Source: Hypericum androsaemum
Lineage: Eukaryota; Streptophyta; Magnoliopsida; Malpighiales; Hypericaceae
Length of the DNA stretch: 64,000 nt
Assembly: GCA_963995505.1 (NCBI GenBank)
Contig: OZ023192.1
Location: 5,749,001 to 5,813,000 of the forward strand
Reading direction: 5' to 3'
The position numbers were made by a program, and so were the translations under genes. The notes under the pieces are model-generated. The model was given only the letters and a program-made list of their open reading frames with translations. It searched no databases and was not told the DNA's origin. Below, piece after piece: positions 23,369 to 36,214 of the stretch. Numbering within the stretch: the stretch's first letter is position 1; the number at the start of each line of letters is the position of its first letter.

Positions 23369-26300
23369 ATGGCATCAACAAGCTCAACACCAATGCCAGC
23401 GGTCCCGGGAACTGTCCACGCCGAAAGGCCGGCCAAGTTCAACGGTACCGAGTTCAAGAGATGGCAACAGAAGATGCTGTTCTACCTGACGACGCTCAAC
23501 CTGGTCCGATTCTTGAAGGAAGAGGCTCCGAAGGTGGCAGAAAATGAGGTTGATCCACAGAAGATCAAAGCCTCGATGCGTGGAGTCACAACGACTTCCT
23601 ATATCGTAACTATATCCTGAATAGTTTAGACGACGCCTTCTATAATGTCTATGCAGGTACCAAGACTGCGAAAGAATTGTAGGACTCCCTGGAGAAGAAG
23701 TACAAAACGGAGGATGCCGGGATGAAGAAATTCATTGTCGGAAGGTTCCTCGACTTCCAGATGGTGGACTCCAAGAAGGTCATAGACCAAGTCCAAAAGC
23801 TGCAGCTGATTCTACACGAGATTCACGCTGAAGGCATACAACTCAGTGAATCCTTTTAGGTGGCTGCTCTAATCGAGAAACTACCTCCTCTGTCGAAGGA
23901 CTTCAAGAACTACCTCAAGCATAAGAGGATGGACATGGGGCTGGAAGACCTGATCGTGAGACTAAGGATCGAGGAAGACAACCGAAAGTCCGAAGTCAAG
24001 ACCGGCAGGACCAACTCCGAGGCTAAGGTACACCTCGCCGAAGGTGATACCGGCAAGAAGAGGAAGAAGCCCGGGAACAAGCAAGAGAAGCAAGAGCCAA
24101 AGCAAAAGAAGGCTAAGAAGATCAAGGGTAATTGTTACAACTACGACAAACCCGGTCACATGACAAAAGATTGTCGCCTACCATAGAGGGACGATCGTGA
24201 GAAGGAAAATCTGGCCGAAGACTTGTCTGAGCTAGACTTATCTACTGTGGTGTTTGAAGTCAATCTGGTGGATAATCCAAGAGAGTGGTTCATTGACACA
24301 TGGGTAACCTGACACATCTGCTCAGACAAGTAGATGTTCTCGACCTATATCGTGATCAACGGACGAAAGTTGTTTATGGGTAACTCCGCAACTTCTCCCA
24401 TAGTCGGACTAGGCCAGGTGGTACTGAAGCTGACCTCCAGAAAAGAGTTGACCCTCAAGGATGTGCTGCATGTCTCAGACATTCGTAAGAATTTAGTATC
24501 TGGCTCACTGTTAAGCAAAGCTGGGATGAAGCTAGTATTTGAGGCTGATATGTTTGTTCTGACCAAGGCCGGTGCCTTTGTAGGAAAGGGTTACCTCGAG
24601 AGGGGGCTCTTCAAGATTAATGTAATAACTGTCAAACGCGCCTTGAATGGCCCTAATAAAATTGTTAATTCTTCTTATTTGGCTGAGTATTCTAACTTAT
24701 GGCATGATAGATTAGGACACGTAAATTTGAGCTCACTAAGAAAGTTAGTAAGTTTAAATTTATTGCCTAAAATGGAGTTTGACCCGAATAATAAATGTGA
24801 AGTATGTGTAGAGGCAAAAATGACGAAAGTACCTTTCCATTCAGTGGAAAGAAGTACTACACCTTTAGAGTTAATTCATACCGACATATGCGATATGAAA
24901 CAAGTGCAAACTAGAGGTAGGAAAAAGTATTTCATCACATTTATTGACGATTGCACGAGGTACTGTTACGTACACCTCTTGAAAGAAAAAGACGAAGCTC
25001 TAGAAGCTTTCAAGAGTTATAAGAATGAGGTTGAAAATCAACTTAGCACTAAAATCAAAATGATTCGAAGTGATAGAGGGGGAGAATACGTAGCTCCGTT
25101 TGAGGAATTTTGCCAACAAAATGGCATTATTCATCAGACAACAGCTCCATACTCACCTCAATCAAATGGCGTAGCAGAACACAAGAATCAAACTCTTAAA
25201 GAGATGATGAACGCTATGTTGATTAGCCCGGGCTTACCCCAGAACATGTGGGGGGGAAGCTGTGCTATCAGCTAATCACATTCTAAATAAATTACCACAC
25301 AAGAAAAGGGACAAAACCCCATATGAACTATGGAAAGGGAGAAAACCTTCCTACGGCTACTTTAAAGTGTGGAGGTGCCTAGCTAAGGTAGAAATACCTC
25401 TGCCTAAAAGGGCGAGAATAGGACTCAAGATCATTGACTGCATCTTCATCGAATATGCCCACAATAGTAGCGCATACCGATTTCTAGTGCACAAGTCTGA
25501 AAACCCTGAAATCAACGAGGGAATGGTCATGGAATCAAGGAATGCAACATTCTTTGAGAATATCTTTCCTAAAAAGGAAACGAAAGAAGTAAGCTCAAAC
25601 AAAAGAAGTTATGAAGCTACACAAGGCTCTGATCAAGGTACCGAGGAACCTAGACGGAGTAAGAGGACCAAAGTAACTAATTCGTTTGGTCCAGATTTTC
25701 TAAATTACATGTTAGAAAATAAACTTGGGACAATCCAAGAGACATCATCCAGTCCGGATGCTCCTCTCTGGAAAGAAGCTATCAATAGTGAGATAGAATC
25801 TATCATGCAAAACTACACGTGGGAAATCGTGAATCTTCTACCAGGTTGCAAACCTTTAGGTTACAAGTAGATTCTTAAAAGGAAATACAAAGCTGATGGA
25901 TCAATCGACAAGTACAAAGCTCGGTTATTAGCTAAAAGGTTCAAACAGAAAGAAGGATATGATTTCTTTGACACCTATTCGCCGGTCACAAGAATCACAT
26001 CCATTAGAGTGATCATAGCTGTCGCAGCACTCTATAACCTCGAGATACATCAGATGGATGTAAAAATAGCTTTCCTAAATAGAGAACTGGAAGAGAAAAT
26101 ATATATGGAACAACCTGAAGGGTTTGTTGGCTCCGGACAAGAACATAAAGTGTGCAAGCTGGTCAAGTCACTGTACGGGCTAAAACAGACGCCGAAACAA
26201 TAGCATGAGAAATTTGACAGAACAATGATGTCAAATAGCTTTAAGATCAATGAGTGTGATAAATGTGTATACATTAAAGGCACACCTGATACTTACGTAA

Positions 26301-27259
26301 TTGTATGTATGTATGTAGACGACATGCTAATCACTGAAAGTAGTAAAGATCTTATCGTAAAAAGTAAGAATATGTTAAAGAATAACTTTGACATGAAAGA
26401 TATGGGTCTAGCTAACGTCATACTGGGGATTAAAATCTCTAGGACGACTGAAAGAATTGTCTTGTCACAATCTCACTACGTTGAGAATATAATCAAATAA
26501 TTCAATGCGTTTGACAAACTTCTGGCTAAGACTCCGGTAGACCGGAATCTACACTTGGCTAAAAATAGAGGTGACCCAGTATCTCAACTGAAATATGCAA
26601 AGATCATTGGGAGTCTAATGTACTTAACAAATTGTACACGTCCTGATATTGTATACTCAGTTAGCAAGCTTAGTAGATTCACGAGTAATCCAGGACCAGA
26701 CCACTGGCTAGCTCTGGAAAGGGTTCTAAAGTATTTAAAATATACCATGAAGTATGGCATACTTTATACTAGGTATCCAGCTATATTGGAAGGATACAGT
26801 TATGCGAATTGAATATCAGACACTAAAGACTCCAAATCTACTAGTGGTTATGTGTTCACCATAGGTGGAGGAGCTGTGTCCTGGAAATCCTCTAAATAAA
26901 CATGCATAACTCAATCCACCATGGAGTCAGAGTTTATAGCACTAGACAAAGCTGGAGAAGAAGCTGAATGGCTCAGAAATTTCCTAGAGGATATTTCGTG
27001 TTGGAACGAGCATGTGCCCCCTATATTGATACATTGTGACAGCATGTCTGCAATCGGGAGAGCACAAAGTACTATGTACAACAGTAAGTCTCGACATATC
27101 TATAGACATAACACCGTTAGACAATTGATCTCAAGTGGAGTAATAACCATTGATTATGTGAAGTCAAAGGACAACATAGCTGATCTTTTGATGAAAGGAA
27201 TCAACAGAGATCAAATATATAACGCAGTAAGGGGAATGGAGTTAAAACCCACACATTAA
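23369..27259 (+). pseudogene. Ty1/copia gag-pol remnant
   Basis: Translation would start at 23369 (MASTSSTPMPAV). Gag continues with stops near 23618, 23681 and 23858 and a zinc knuckle CYNYDKPGHMTKDC in which the second Cys is Tyr (about 24134). The protease site, normally DTG or DSG, reads DTW (about 24293). Integrase has its HHCC zinc motif ([10 protein letters not shown] ... CEVCVEAK, about 24705-24820) and DDE core ([20 protein letters not shown]). A frameshift occurs near 25255. Reverse transcriptase shows QMDVKIAFLN, KSLYGLKQ and the catalytic YVDD (about 26315), and RNase H ends with SKDNIADLLMKG and a stop at 27257-27259. Further stops lie near 24184, 24308, 24331, 25868, 26200, 26498, 26810 and 26897. 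Confidence 0.92.
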
Positions 27260-27802
27260 AGAACGTTTATAGCGGTAACTCAACCATGATGAGTAGAGAT
27301 CTCACAAACTTGGTTCAATGAGATAACTAAGTTATGGATGGCTCAGAAGATCACTTGAAACCCATCCCATTCTCAAAAGCTGTCCAAGTACTATCCTGCA
27401 GAGGTGTGGTAAGGTTAAGCGTCTATGCTTTTAATGATTCTTATACCAGATAAAGGTGGAGTATAGCAGGATACTCCTGATAGGAGTCACCTATATAAGT
27501 GTGAAGTGAGGCTGCTTCAAATAAAAAAAAACTTATGAATCCAAGATAATGTCCATCGCCGAAACGGACACAACGTGAGAACCAAATGATATTAGAGATA
27601 TCATTGTGTAAATGTTATTTTCTTGATTTCCATAAAAAAGCTGACCAGTTCAAGACATCGCATTCACTGAGCAGCAAGTAAATCCGATAATATTTTACTA
27701 GGGAAGGTTCAAAGCCGTAAGCTACCTTTCTTGATGCAATGATAACTTGTCAGAATTTTCTTAAAGTGTCAGTATGCATTAATTATCATTCATGTGGGGG
27801 AT

Positions 27803-28341
27803 TGTTGGAATAAATTTTCATTAATGCAATCTCATACCCCTTCGTCCGAAAGTCACGAACTTTTTAGAAAATTGGGGTGCATGATGGGCACATCCGAAGA
27901 GTCACGAACTCTTTGGAAAACTCTACAAGGACGAAGAGGTACCTGGAGGGTACATCTAAAGAGTCACAAACTTTTTAGATCACATCATGCCCCTTCAGAA
28001 ATGCATGTGACTTTTCAAGTTCTAACCCTCCATCGCCTATAAATAGGCATGCCCCTCTCATTTGTAAATCACCCCGAACACTCATTGCATAAGCATTCAT
28101 TAGCAATAGTCGTTCTACTCTCTCCCTCTCTAAGAAAGTTCCAAGTATCCAAGGTTCGCCCGAAGCTTCGAGATTCGTTGTGCTACGATCTTGGAAGTAG
28201 CAAAGTCGTTGTATCTTGGGGACGATTACCGCAACCCGTGAGTACTGAATACGGAGCACTCTCGTCTTACAGAGAAAGAATCTAACTCTTGCCTCGACTT
28301 TATAAGATCCTAATCAAGTACACCACCTCCGACAAATAATA
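27803..28341 (+). repeat. 3' LTR of the Ty1/copia element
   Basis: It matches the 5' LTR with scattered substitutions and keeps the TATA box at 28038-28045. The terminal dinucleotide reads TA rather than CA, and the stretch complementary to the primer-site region has a change (TCGTCTTACA). Confidence 0.9.
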
Positions 28342-28646
28342 ATATATGCATGTGTTTGGTATATATGAACCGAGTAACTGAATAATGTATGTCATATATG
28401 TTGTTTGTTTGCTAAGTGTTTCCCCAAGTCTTGTAGGAATTCGTACACGAGTTATAATGTTGGCCCATTAATTTATTTTGATCGTGTCTATTCCACTTTG
28501 TTCTTCGAGACTTGTCTTAAGGTCTCTGGTTAGTATTTTATTTTTGATCTAGAAGTTTCGTAATTACATAGTTCACTTTGATATTGTGAATAATGTAATT
28601 AATAAGAATATATAGATTTTACATTAATAAGGAAAAACTTGGCGCT

Positions 28647-28647
<1 letters not shown>
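28342..28647. other. Intergenic DNA, no gene seen
   Basis: This is the right-hand flank of the copia insertion. No coding or repeat signal is visible apart from the start of the TA tract. Confidence 0.5.
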
Positions 28648-29344
<697 letters not shown>

Positions 29345-29570
29345 TCAACCTAAAAATAGTCATCATAGCAAACATCGTGTTGTTATGCCTGCAATTATGA
29401 TGATGATCATTCCTTTTAACTTCTCAAATCTACTAATATAGTCATCAACGTCCTTAACCTGCTTCAATTCGTTAAATTCTATGAGAAAAGACTCGTATTC
29501 TATGTCTATGAATTGGGAATATATACCTTCCACAAAATGGCGAAGAATAAACAGAACTCCCTCCAACCAC
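29345..29570 (-). pseudogene. Second fragment of the Ty3/gypsy-type gag
   Basis: The minus strand reads FVEGIYSQFIDIEYESF, then FNELKQVKDVDDYISRFEKL. The DNA matches the gag remnant near 19640-19790 over about 140 bp, so both come from one retroelement family. It is a short relic without ends. Confidence 0.7.
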
Positions 29571-30138
29571 TAGGTTGAGAACAAACAGAAGCATGATGGA
29601 TTTTTGACTTGGGGAATGAACGACACTCTCTTTTTTCCGACATTCCCTTTTGTCTCTGATGCTCTCTTCTCTGCGAATCGAGTGTTGAGGTATAATTCCC
29701 ACCACTTGAGTTTTAGGGTTAGGTTATGTGTTGTTTTCAAAGCTGTTTTAGGAAAATTTTTGCATTTTGGTAAATTTTTGAAGCTTTTTTTGGGAGCATT
29801 TCACATTTTCTTGGCAATGTGTGGATTCATGTTTTGTGGTTTTGAAGCACAGTACTTAGGTTGAACAAGTGCTTGCAGGGTGTTTGGTATCGCAGTACTA
29901 ATGATGAAATTGGGAAAATCCTTTCGAATGAATTGGTAATTGCAAGGAACAGGGTGTGATTTATTTCGTTTAGGATAAGTTATCACGATCACGTTATGGT
30001 CAAATTTTCTCCTCTTACTCTTTGAGTGTTTGAGAACTTCACAATTTTGTGTGGATGGAAGAGTATTTTATCTTGGCATGTTTTTGTTGATCCAAAGTAG
30101 CTTGCTTTAATATTCTGGTATCTTGGAAGGTTGTAATG

Positions 30139-30522
30139 GATAAACGGATTCACATTCGCTACCATTTTGGTGGAAATTAGGTGGGTGAAGAAGGTATGCA
30201 ATATCAAGGCAGAGCTCACTTTGAGTGTTTGATAGGTTTTGTTTCTGGAATATGCGTAATTTTTATCGTCATATCTTGGAGATGGACGAGATGCAAAAAT
30301 GGTATAAGAAAGCAATGTTGACGGTGATGCCGGCTTTGTGCAGGTTTTGGACAATAGGCAAGTTGTGGAAATGATTATTGGTGAAAAAAACATGAATTTT
30401 GTTGATATTTTTGTCATTGAACAAGGAGATGATGTTGTTAGCCTCGAAGAATTGAAAGTAAGGTTGGAGGCTCAATTGAACAAGGATGATGATGTGCAAA
30501 ATGAAGAGATTCGTGGTTAACT
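30139..30522 (+). pseudogene. MULE transposase N-terminal remnant (tentative)
   Basis: Three short pieces in changing frames read IHIRYHFGGN, then GMQYQG, and later NRQVVEMIIGEKNMNFVDIF followed by VIEQGDD. From family knowledge, plant Mutator-like transposases often begin with a PB1-like region containing 'FGG' and end it with a 'VDI(Y/F)V' strand. The frame shifts and stops in between show a dead copy. The conserved transposase core is not visible nearby. Confidence 0.4.
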
Positions 30523-30539
30523 GGATGAAGAAGGCTCCA

Positions 30540-31107
30540 AGACCCGTTGACTTTGATCGGGTCTATACCCTGATCCTGCCCTAATCCTGATATTTTAAAA
30601 GGATAAGGACATGGATATAGATCTATAGGATCCTGCCCTGATCCTACCCAATTTTTAAAATTTTAATATTAAAATAATATATATGTATATTAATTATTAG
30701 ACATATGTATATGTATATGTAAATTTCAAGGAGGTCCAAGATTCAAGCCTTGGCATGGTGTAAAAATTTACCTTAAAAAAATCAAATTCGCAATTTTCAC
30801 ATACCCGACTTCAATTTTTTTTGAATTTATTTGTTTGGTTTCTTTGTATTGATTTGTTTAATGAATGAAAATACCCCATTACTATTTGAAAACTATCAAA
30901 AGATGATTTAATTTTTTTAATTAAATATTTTTAAACAACACGGACCCGCAGATCGTCCTGATTCTGCCCCATTTTTTTGGACCTAGATCATACCCGAATC
31001 TTTATTTTTAAAGAAGATAATGGTAAGGATCTGGGTCCACTATTCAAAAAGAGGATAAGAATCTGGGTCCTATGGATCTTACCCGGATCCTGCCCATTAC
31101 TATCCCT
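30540..31107. mobile_element. Truncated hAT-type element end
   Basis: The right end reads CCTGCCCATTACTATCCCTA (31088-31107), close to the well-known plant hAT terminus that pairs with TAGGGATGG. Phrases such as GGATCCTGCCC and GGTCCTATGGATC repeat inside. I see no matching left terminus, so the left end is lost or diverged. Confidence 0.45.
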
Positions 31108-32093
31108 AGGTGATCTTTGTACTTTAGGGCACTTTTATGGTATAATATAGGTTTTTTTAAATATATATTTCAAGTTTTGGGACTAATTTTATAATTTGCC
31201 ACACGCCACAAAAGTGACGACTCAAACAATGGAGATCCACGTAGGACGTCAAACAATATTGTTTTGGGGATAAGGAGCTCACGTGGACAACCAAATGGCG
31301 GGGCAACTGCCCGGGACTATGAGCTATCCGAGCAAAAGCAACCACATGGACTATATCTGAAATTTTAAACTACATACCCTAACAGCAGAATTCGTGAAAT
31401 CATAGGTACTAAAGTGTACTTTTCTCAAAAATATATGTATTTATTCAAAATTATTACTTTGTGCGAAAGTTGGTACCAAAATTTAACACTCACATTTTCT
31501 AAAAAATTATTATTTATTATAATAGATGGGTTAATAAATTTTAACACTAGTTGTGACCCGAGACCAATTTTTTAATATTAATTTAGAGAGATTATTACTT
31601 TATAGAATATTTTAAAAAAATTTTTAAAGTTAAAGATATTATTAAGTATTTTTTACTATTGGGTGGAGAGGGATATTAGGCTTTGAGTATGGGATAGTAT
31701 AGGCACCATTGAGTCCTACATTTTCGGACCAAGCTTGTTTGCTATTGTGGTGAATTCTGGTGGACTAGGGCAATCCTCTACCCAAAAATATGATATGCCT
31801 TTGAAATAGATACCCGAGTCATTATATATATGACGAGTGATACAGATATGAAGCGAATAATCTTATTTTTAGCCAAGAAAGGCTCTTTCTAGTTTGCATG
31901 GTGCCTTTTTTTATGCCAAAATTTTCTACAATAAGATTAGGTAGGCCTCTAGTCTAGTTCCATACCATGATGCTGAAGTGGTTCAGAATAAATTGATATT
32001 TCGTAGCTCCTTAATTTTTAGTAACGAAGTAGAGATACTGAATCAAATCTAAAGAGAGAATAAATTATTTAATCTAACAAATTAAACAAAGAG
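31108..32093. other. Intergenic DNA, no gene seen
   Basis: No coding region is supported. The stretch 31120-31440 has the feel of a repeat (edge phrases 'actttagggcactttt' and 'ggtactaaagtgtacttttctc') but I cannot fix its ends. Confidence 0.45.
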
Positions 32094-32101
32094 GTTAAAA
32101 G

Positions 32102-32295
32102 CAAGGTTCATAAAAACGACCCGGAGAGCGACCTGTTTTGCTCTCCGGGTAGTGGGTCGACCGGTCCGACCGGTTGAACCACCGGTCGAACCAGAGTTTA
32201 TTTAGTTATATATAATATATGGGGCAGGTACAAGAACCTTCGGACTCCACGTGAAAAGCAAAGACGCACACTCCACTAGGATACACACTCTCCTA

Positions 32296-32333
<38 letters not shown>

Positions 32334-33033
32334 CTTATTCACTCAAGTCAAAACAGATCTCACCTCCCATTTTTTTGAAAAATAATCTTTACTTCCCGAT
32401 TGAAAAATGAAAAAACAAGTAAACAACAGAAAAAATAAAACAAAAAAGACCAACTCCCTTCACTAAAAGCTACCCAGAACAAAACTTACCTTTTTCTATA
32501 AAACAAGAACAAATCTTACCTGCAAGCCACGAACTCCCCTCACGGCGGAGTAGCCCCCCCTCCAAATGCACGGCAGAAGCAGCGATTGGGGGGTCGTCCT
32601 CCTCCCTCAAGAAGAAGCCCATCTCGCATTCTCATGCAGGTTTGGACCCAATCTACCTCCCCATCCTTTATCTCTTCTGCCATGGTTCCGGGAAAGGAGG
32701 CCGGCAACTGTCATCGACGTTGTTGTTGTCGGAGGTCGGAAGGCTTGTCATCGGCTAAGACCCCCGTGTTTTTCAACCTTTAGGCTTGGGGAAATCGTAA
32801 ATAATCGGGCAGGAAGGAAGATTGAGGGCTTTTTTGGGTGAAATTAGAGTGACCCATTATTTATGGGTCAAACCTAACGAACCGGAAAAATCCGGGTTGA
32901 AATGCTGTTCGAATCGCCCGATCCGACCGGATTTCGGGCGGTTCGTAAGGTAAGCGATTTTATGGCCAAACCCGGAACGTTGTTCAGTCCGATTCGCGGT
33001 CCGACAGGTCGGACCACGTTTTTTAAAACCTTG
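32102..33033. mobile_element. hAT-type MITE, CCGGTC family, copy 2 with long insert
   Basis: It begins CAAGGTTCATAAAAACG and ends TTTTTTAAAACCTTG, a typical hAT CAAGG/CCTTG inverted pair, flanked by a perfect 8-bp target duplication GTTAAAAG (32094-32101 and 33034-33041). Subterminal parts carry the family motif GACCGGTCCGACCGG. It is 2 to 3 times longer than its relatives because of a central part with a TA tract (about 32297-32331) and a GC-rich piece (32530-32850) of unknown origin. Confidence 0.9.
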
Positions 33034-33279
33034 GTTAAAAGGAGGTTTGTGAGATTTGAAGCAGGAAAAAAATGTAACAAATAAGTATGCACAATCTACG
33101 AGAAACACAAGGTAGATTCATGGTCATTGAAGTTGGTTGATCACCGGATTAGCTTTAATTGCTGTGTTCCTAAGAACATACATTTATTGCTAGATTGCTG
33201 CAACAAAGCACTCATACATTGATCAACTATTATTATATTTTCCTCATTGAAATTAAAAAGACAAGGCTACAAATTTCAG

Positions 33280-34353
33280 TCACGCAGGTTCTTGCTTAAT
33301 ACGAGTAACTACAAGTGCACCACCATTCTTTGACCCCCCAACACCAGCCTCCTGCTTCACCTGATCTTTCATCCTATTGTCGTTCCCGCCTAAGGCGATG
33401 TCCCGGGCACGAAGAAGAGCTTTCGCTACCGCCTTCCCGGACATGGGCGCAGCAGCAACCGATCCATTTCCGACATGGACAAACGAAAGGCTCCTCTTCT
33501 TCTTCTGCTTGGCCCCGAGTCGTCTCTTCCTCTCTTCCTTGGTCTCGAACTTGTAGTGCGAATTCGCATGAGCAGCAAAACATTGCGATGTGCTAAACAC
33601 AACTTTACACTTGGGGCAAGTGTAGGGACCATACTTTTGAGTAGGAAGGCTGTGAGTCCTTCCATCATACCCCGTATCATCGTTATCCGAATTCTCATCA
33701 TCATGATCAGGAGGAGAAATCTCACTATTAAAGAAATTAAGACTAGGGTTTATGAGGTTGCTAGGGCTTGGAGTAGTACCCTTCAAGCCAAGGTTCGTAT
33801 TCCTTAAAGTGAGTTGAGTTTGACCCTTTTGCACTGAAGGAGGGTCAGCAAAAAAGTCTCTAATGTTGAGACTGGGCCAGTTTTGCCTCAGATTATTACC
33901 AAAGTTGGTAAGGTTGTCCATTGGCTGGTTCATCGAAGAAACACCCTCGTGACCTAGAGGTGGGTTCCAGCTGCTCGGACAAGCACCGAGAAGGCGGTCC
34001 ATGGTTAAAGTTGGAGCTAAGAGGCGAGTAGTCCTTACCGTTTCGGTAACCATGGGTTGGTTCCATGGAAGAGATGATACTGGCTCAAGTTGAATCGGGG
34101 AATAGTCTATCACCCGATGGACTTGAACCCCATTTGGCGAGAAGATGGTTCTTCTCGTCTCGGTCACCGTCTGGGTCATCAGCCCAGGCTGGCCATGTCC
34201 GAATGGCGATGATGCTGGTCGGCCCGTCGAGTAGGGGGTCTGCCTGTTCGGTTGATGGCCGGCGGTCGGATTTGTGGAGAAGAGGAAAGAGTTTTTGGTG
34301 CCTGAGTTGTCAAGTTGGTGACTTGAGTTCGAATTGTTGAAATGGAAATCCAT
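33280..34353 (-). CDS. Single C2H2 zinc-finger protein, probable transcription regulator
   Basis: An intronless frame of 357 residues. I start at the ATG at 34351-34353 (MDFHFNN); the frame is open further upstream only through a TTG. One zinc finger lies at residues 246-266 (Cys246, Cys249, His262, His266; CX2CX12HX3H) with the variant helix SQCFAAHANSH, related to the plant QALGGH type. A basic stretch (about residues 273-287, KRRLGAKQKKKR) should act as nuclear localisation signal. The N-terminal half is rich in Ser, Pro, Asn and Thr and contains a phrase TVTETRRT that returns as VTETVRTT. An acidic run (DHDDENSDNDDT) precedes the finger, and the C terminus is Gly- and Lys-rich. It probably binds DNA in the nucleus, but target and process are unknown. 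Single-finger plant C2H2 genes are usually intronless, which fits. Confidence 0.85.
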   Translation of the reverse strand: MDFHFNNSNSSHQLDNSGTKNSFLFSTNPTAGHQPNRQTPYSTGRPASSPFGHGQPGLMTQTVTETRRTIFSPNGVQVHRVIDYSPIQLEPVSSLPWNQPMVTETVRTTRLLAPTLTMDRLLGACPSSWNPPLGHEGVSSMNQPMDNLTNFGNNLRQNWPSLNIRDFFADPPSVQKGQTQLTLRNTNLGLKGTTPSPSNLINPSLNFFNSEISPPDHDDENSDNDDTGYDGRTHSLPTQKYGPYTCPKCKVVFSTSQCFAAHANSHYKFETKEERKRRLGAKQKKKRSLSFVHVGNGSVAAAPMSGKAVAKALLRARDIALGGNDNRMKDQVKQEAGVGGSKNGGALVVTRIKQEPA

Positions 34354-34432
34354 GGCAGACAAGGTTATGGGGAGGGACTATTGGTTGTGGTTATTTTGTA
34401 AGAATGGACAGTACTTGGGAGTATCGAATTGC

Positions 34433-34440
34433 TTATATAG
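34433..34440 (-). promoter_or_regulatory. TATA box of the zinc-finger gene
   Basis: The minus strand reads CTATATAAGC about 80 bases upstream of the ATG, a suitable distance for a plant core promoter with a short leader. Confidence 0.6.
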
Positions 34441-34876
34441 AGAGAGATTCTCAGTCCATGTTTGAGATTTATAAGGAAGGACGGAGTTATAGTAAAATTG
34501 GACAATTATGTCAAGGTGAAAGCAATATAACTTCATTGCCAAAAAATGAATCCACAAAATGCACTGTATTTAGAAAGTAGTGATCACGAAATCGTGTTCT
34601 CATTGTCTTCTTCTTCTTTTTATGGGATAAGAAGATCCAAGTATGCAGAAATATATGGTAAAGAATTAAATGTATCAAACAATGAGTATCCCAGAAGGAA
34701 TCTGGATTAGGAAACCAATATGGGTAGATAATTTTTGGTTAAATAGTATCTTGACATACTATTTACCTATAATTTTAAATTTTCTAATCAGGTGAGAAAT
34801 GTTTTACTTCCTTAACAACCAAGTGACAACCGGTAATTTCAGTTATTTGAAATATCATGCCACGTCATAAATTTTA

Positions 34877-36205
34877 GGAAAAAATTCATATTTGGTACTT
34901 GTGGTTACAAGATTTTTGTGACATGATTCTGTGATCTGAAAATGCCAATATTGGTCCTCAAGTTTTCAAGTTTTTTGCGTCAGAGACTAGATGTGGCATA
35001 ACACCTCAGCAATTTCTTTAGCCCTTTGGTAATGATGTGGCATTACCAATCTAACCAAACCTAACCCAGAAAACTCGAAAAAAATTAATAACCTTCAATT
35101 CAAAAGGACGAAGCATAAAAGCTAGATCTGAATTTGGGTTTCCAACAATCAATTAGTGTAATTGGAAGAAGACGACGACGACCATGCAAATCGACGGTGA
35201 AGCCCACTTGCTTGTAGCTTTATCCAAGCCGGTCCCCATACCGACCGACCGCAGTCTTCTCGACATCGCTTGAATGCTGCATTAGGAGAAGACGTATCTG
35301 GCGCCTTCCTTTCTCTTCTCGACATCGCTTGAACACCGGCGACCCAATGAGTTCCTGGGTTTCCTCGACCTTATTGTCATTGTTGGGGACCACTCCTATC
35401 TCTCATCGCCGACCTCGCTCCTGGTTTCTCCGCCGGTGTCCACGCCATCAGACTTGCCGCCAATAACCCCGAGCAGTCCGTAGGTGGTCTCGGAGCTCGT
35501 GGCCTCTATGCGGGGTCCATAAGTTGGGTCAGCCCCAGGGGTATGCAAGTTGGTTCAATGTTTGGTTCGCCTTGGGTCTATCCCCGGTTCAAACCAAATT
35601 CAGCATCGTCGACGTCGGCGCCACCGCCACCTTCCACCTCCTCGCAGCGCCACCTGGGATTTGATCAGAGACGAAGGCGAGATGGGTTTTTGCTTGTCAT
35701 CGTCAGTATTGGGTTTTTGCTTGTCGTCGTTGGAATTGGTTTTTGCTTGTCGTCGTCAAAATTGGGTTTTTGCTTGTCGTCATCAGAATTGGGTTTCTTG
35801 ATCGTGGTTTCGACGAAGACGAGATATGTTTCAAATGTAGCTTTTTGTGATTAAGTGGCTATGTTGCTCTTGGAAGGGAGTAGAGAGAGGCGGAGGAGGG
35901 AGGAGAGAGAGAGGGGAGGAGGAAGAAGAAGAAAAGGGGATATTTTAAAAAACTATAAAAACCTATGGGATTGAAAATAATATTTAATTTCGTGTCACCT
36001 CATATTGTCAATCGGTTAAAAAAACTCAACGTGGCGTGCCACCTCATATTGTCAACTAGGTTCGGAGCTAATTTTGGGTTGGGAGAGGTCCCGAGCCTCT
36101 GACGCAAAAAACTTGAAAATCTCAGGACCAATATTGACATTTCCAGACCACAAGATCATATCGCAAAAATCGTGTAACCACAGGTACCAAATGTGAAGTT
36201 TTCCC
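34877..36205. mobile_element. Mutator-like element with GC-rich cargo, family 2
   Basis: Inverted repeats of more than 100 bp (left GGAAAAAATTCATATTTGG, right its imperfect complement) are bounded by a perfect 9-bp target duplication TAAATTTTA (34868-34876 and 36206-36214). The interior (about 35160-35880) is GC-rich and open in more than one frame, with stretches such as LIADLAPGFSAGVHAIRLA, but no transposase, as in Pack-MULEs. A 20-bp phrase TCTTCTCGACATCGCTTGAA occurs twice (about 35255 and 35315). It lies about 0.5 kb upstream of the zinc-finger gene. Confidence 0.88.
35684..35800. repeat. 27-bp tandem repeat in MULE cargo
   Basis: The unit GGGTTTTTGCTTGTCGTCGT plus a variable AATT-ending spacer occurs four times with periods of 27, 27, 26 and 27 bp, then a fifth partial unit. 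It must have arisen after or during capture, since it lies wholly inside the element. Confidence 0.85.
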
Positions 36206-36214
36206 TAAATTTTA

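Larger units (their letters stand above)
22802..28341 (+). mobile_element. Ty1/copia retrotransposon, near full length but broken
   Basis: LTRs of about 538 bp (22802-23339 and 27803-28341) begin TGTTGGAATAAATTTT and flank an internal region coding in copia order: gag, protease, integrase, reverse transcriptase, RNase H. A polypurine tract (CATGTGGGGGAT) precedes the right LTR. Flanks TTATA and ATATA are an imperfect target duplication. The two LTRs differ at a few percent of positions. Many nonsense changes and at least one frameshift make the copy inactive. Confidence 0.93.

Noticed and set aside
33374..33807. Additional frames over the zinc-finger gene
   Set aside because: They are shadows; only the 357-residue minus-strand frame contains the C2H2 finger and a suitable start and TATA box.
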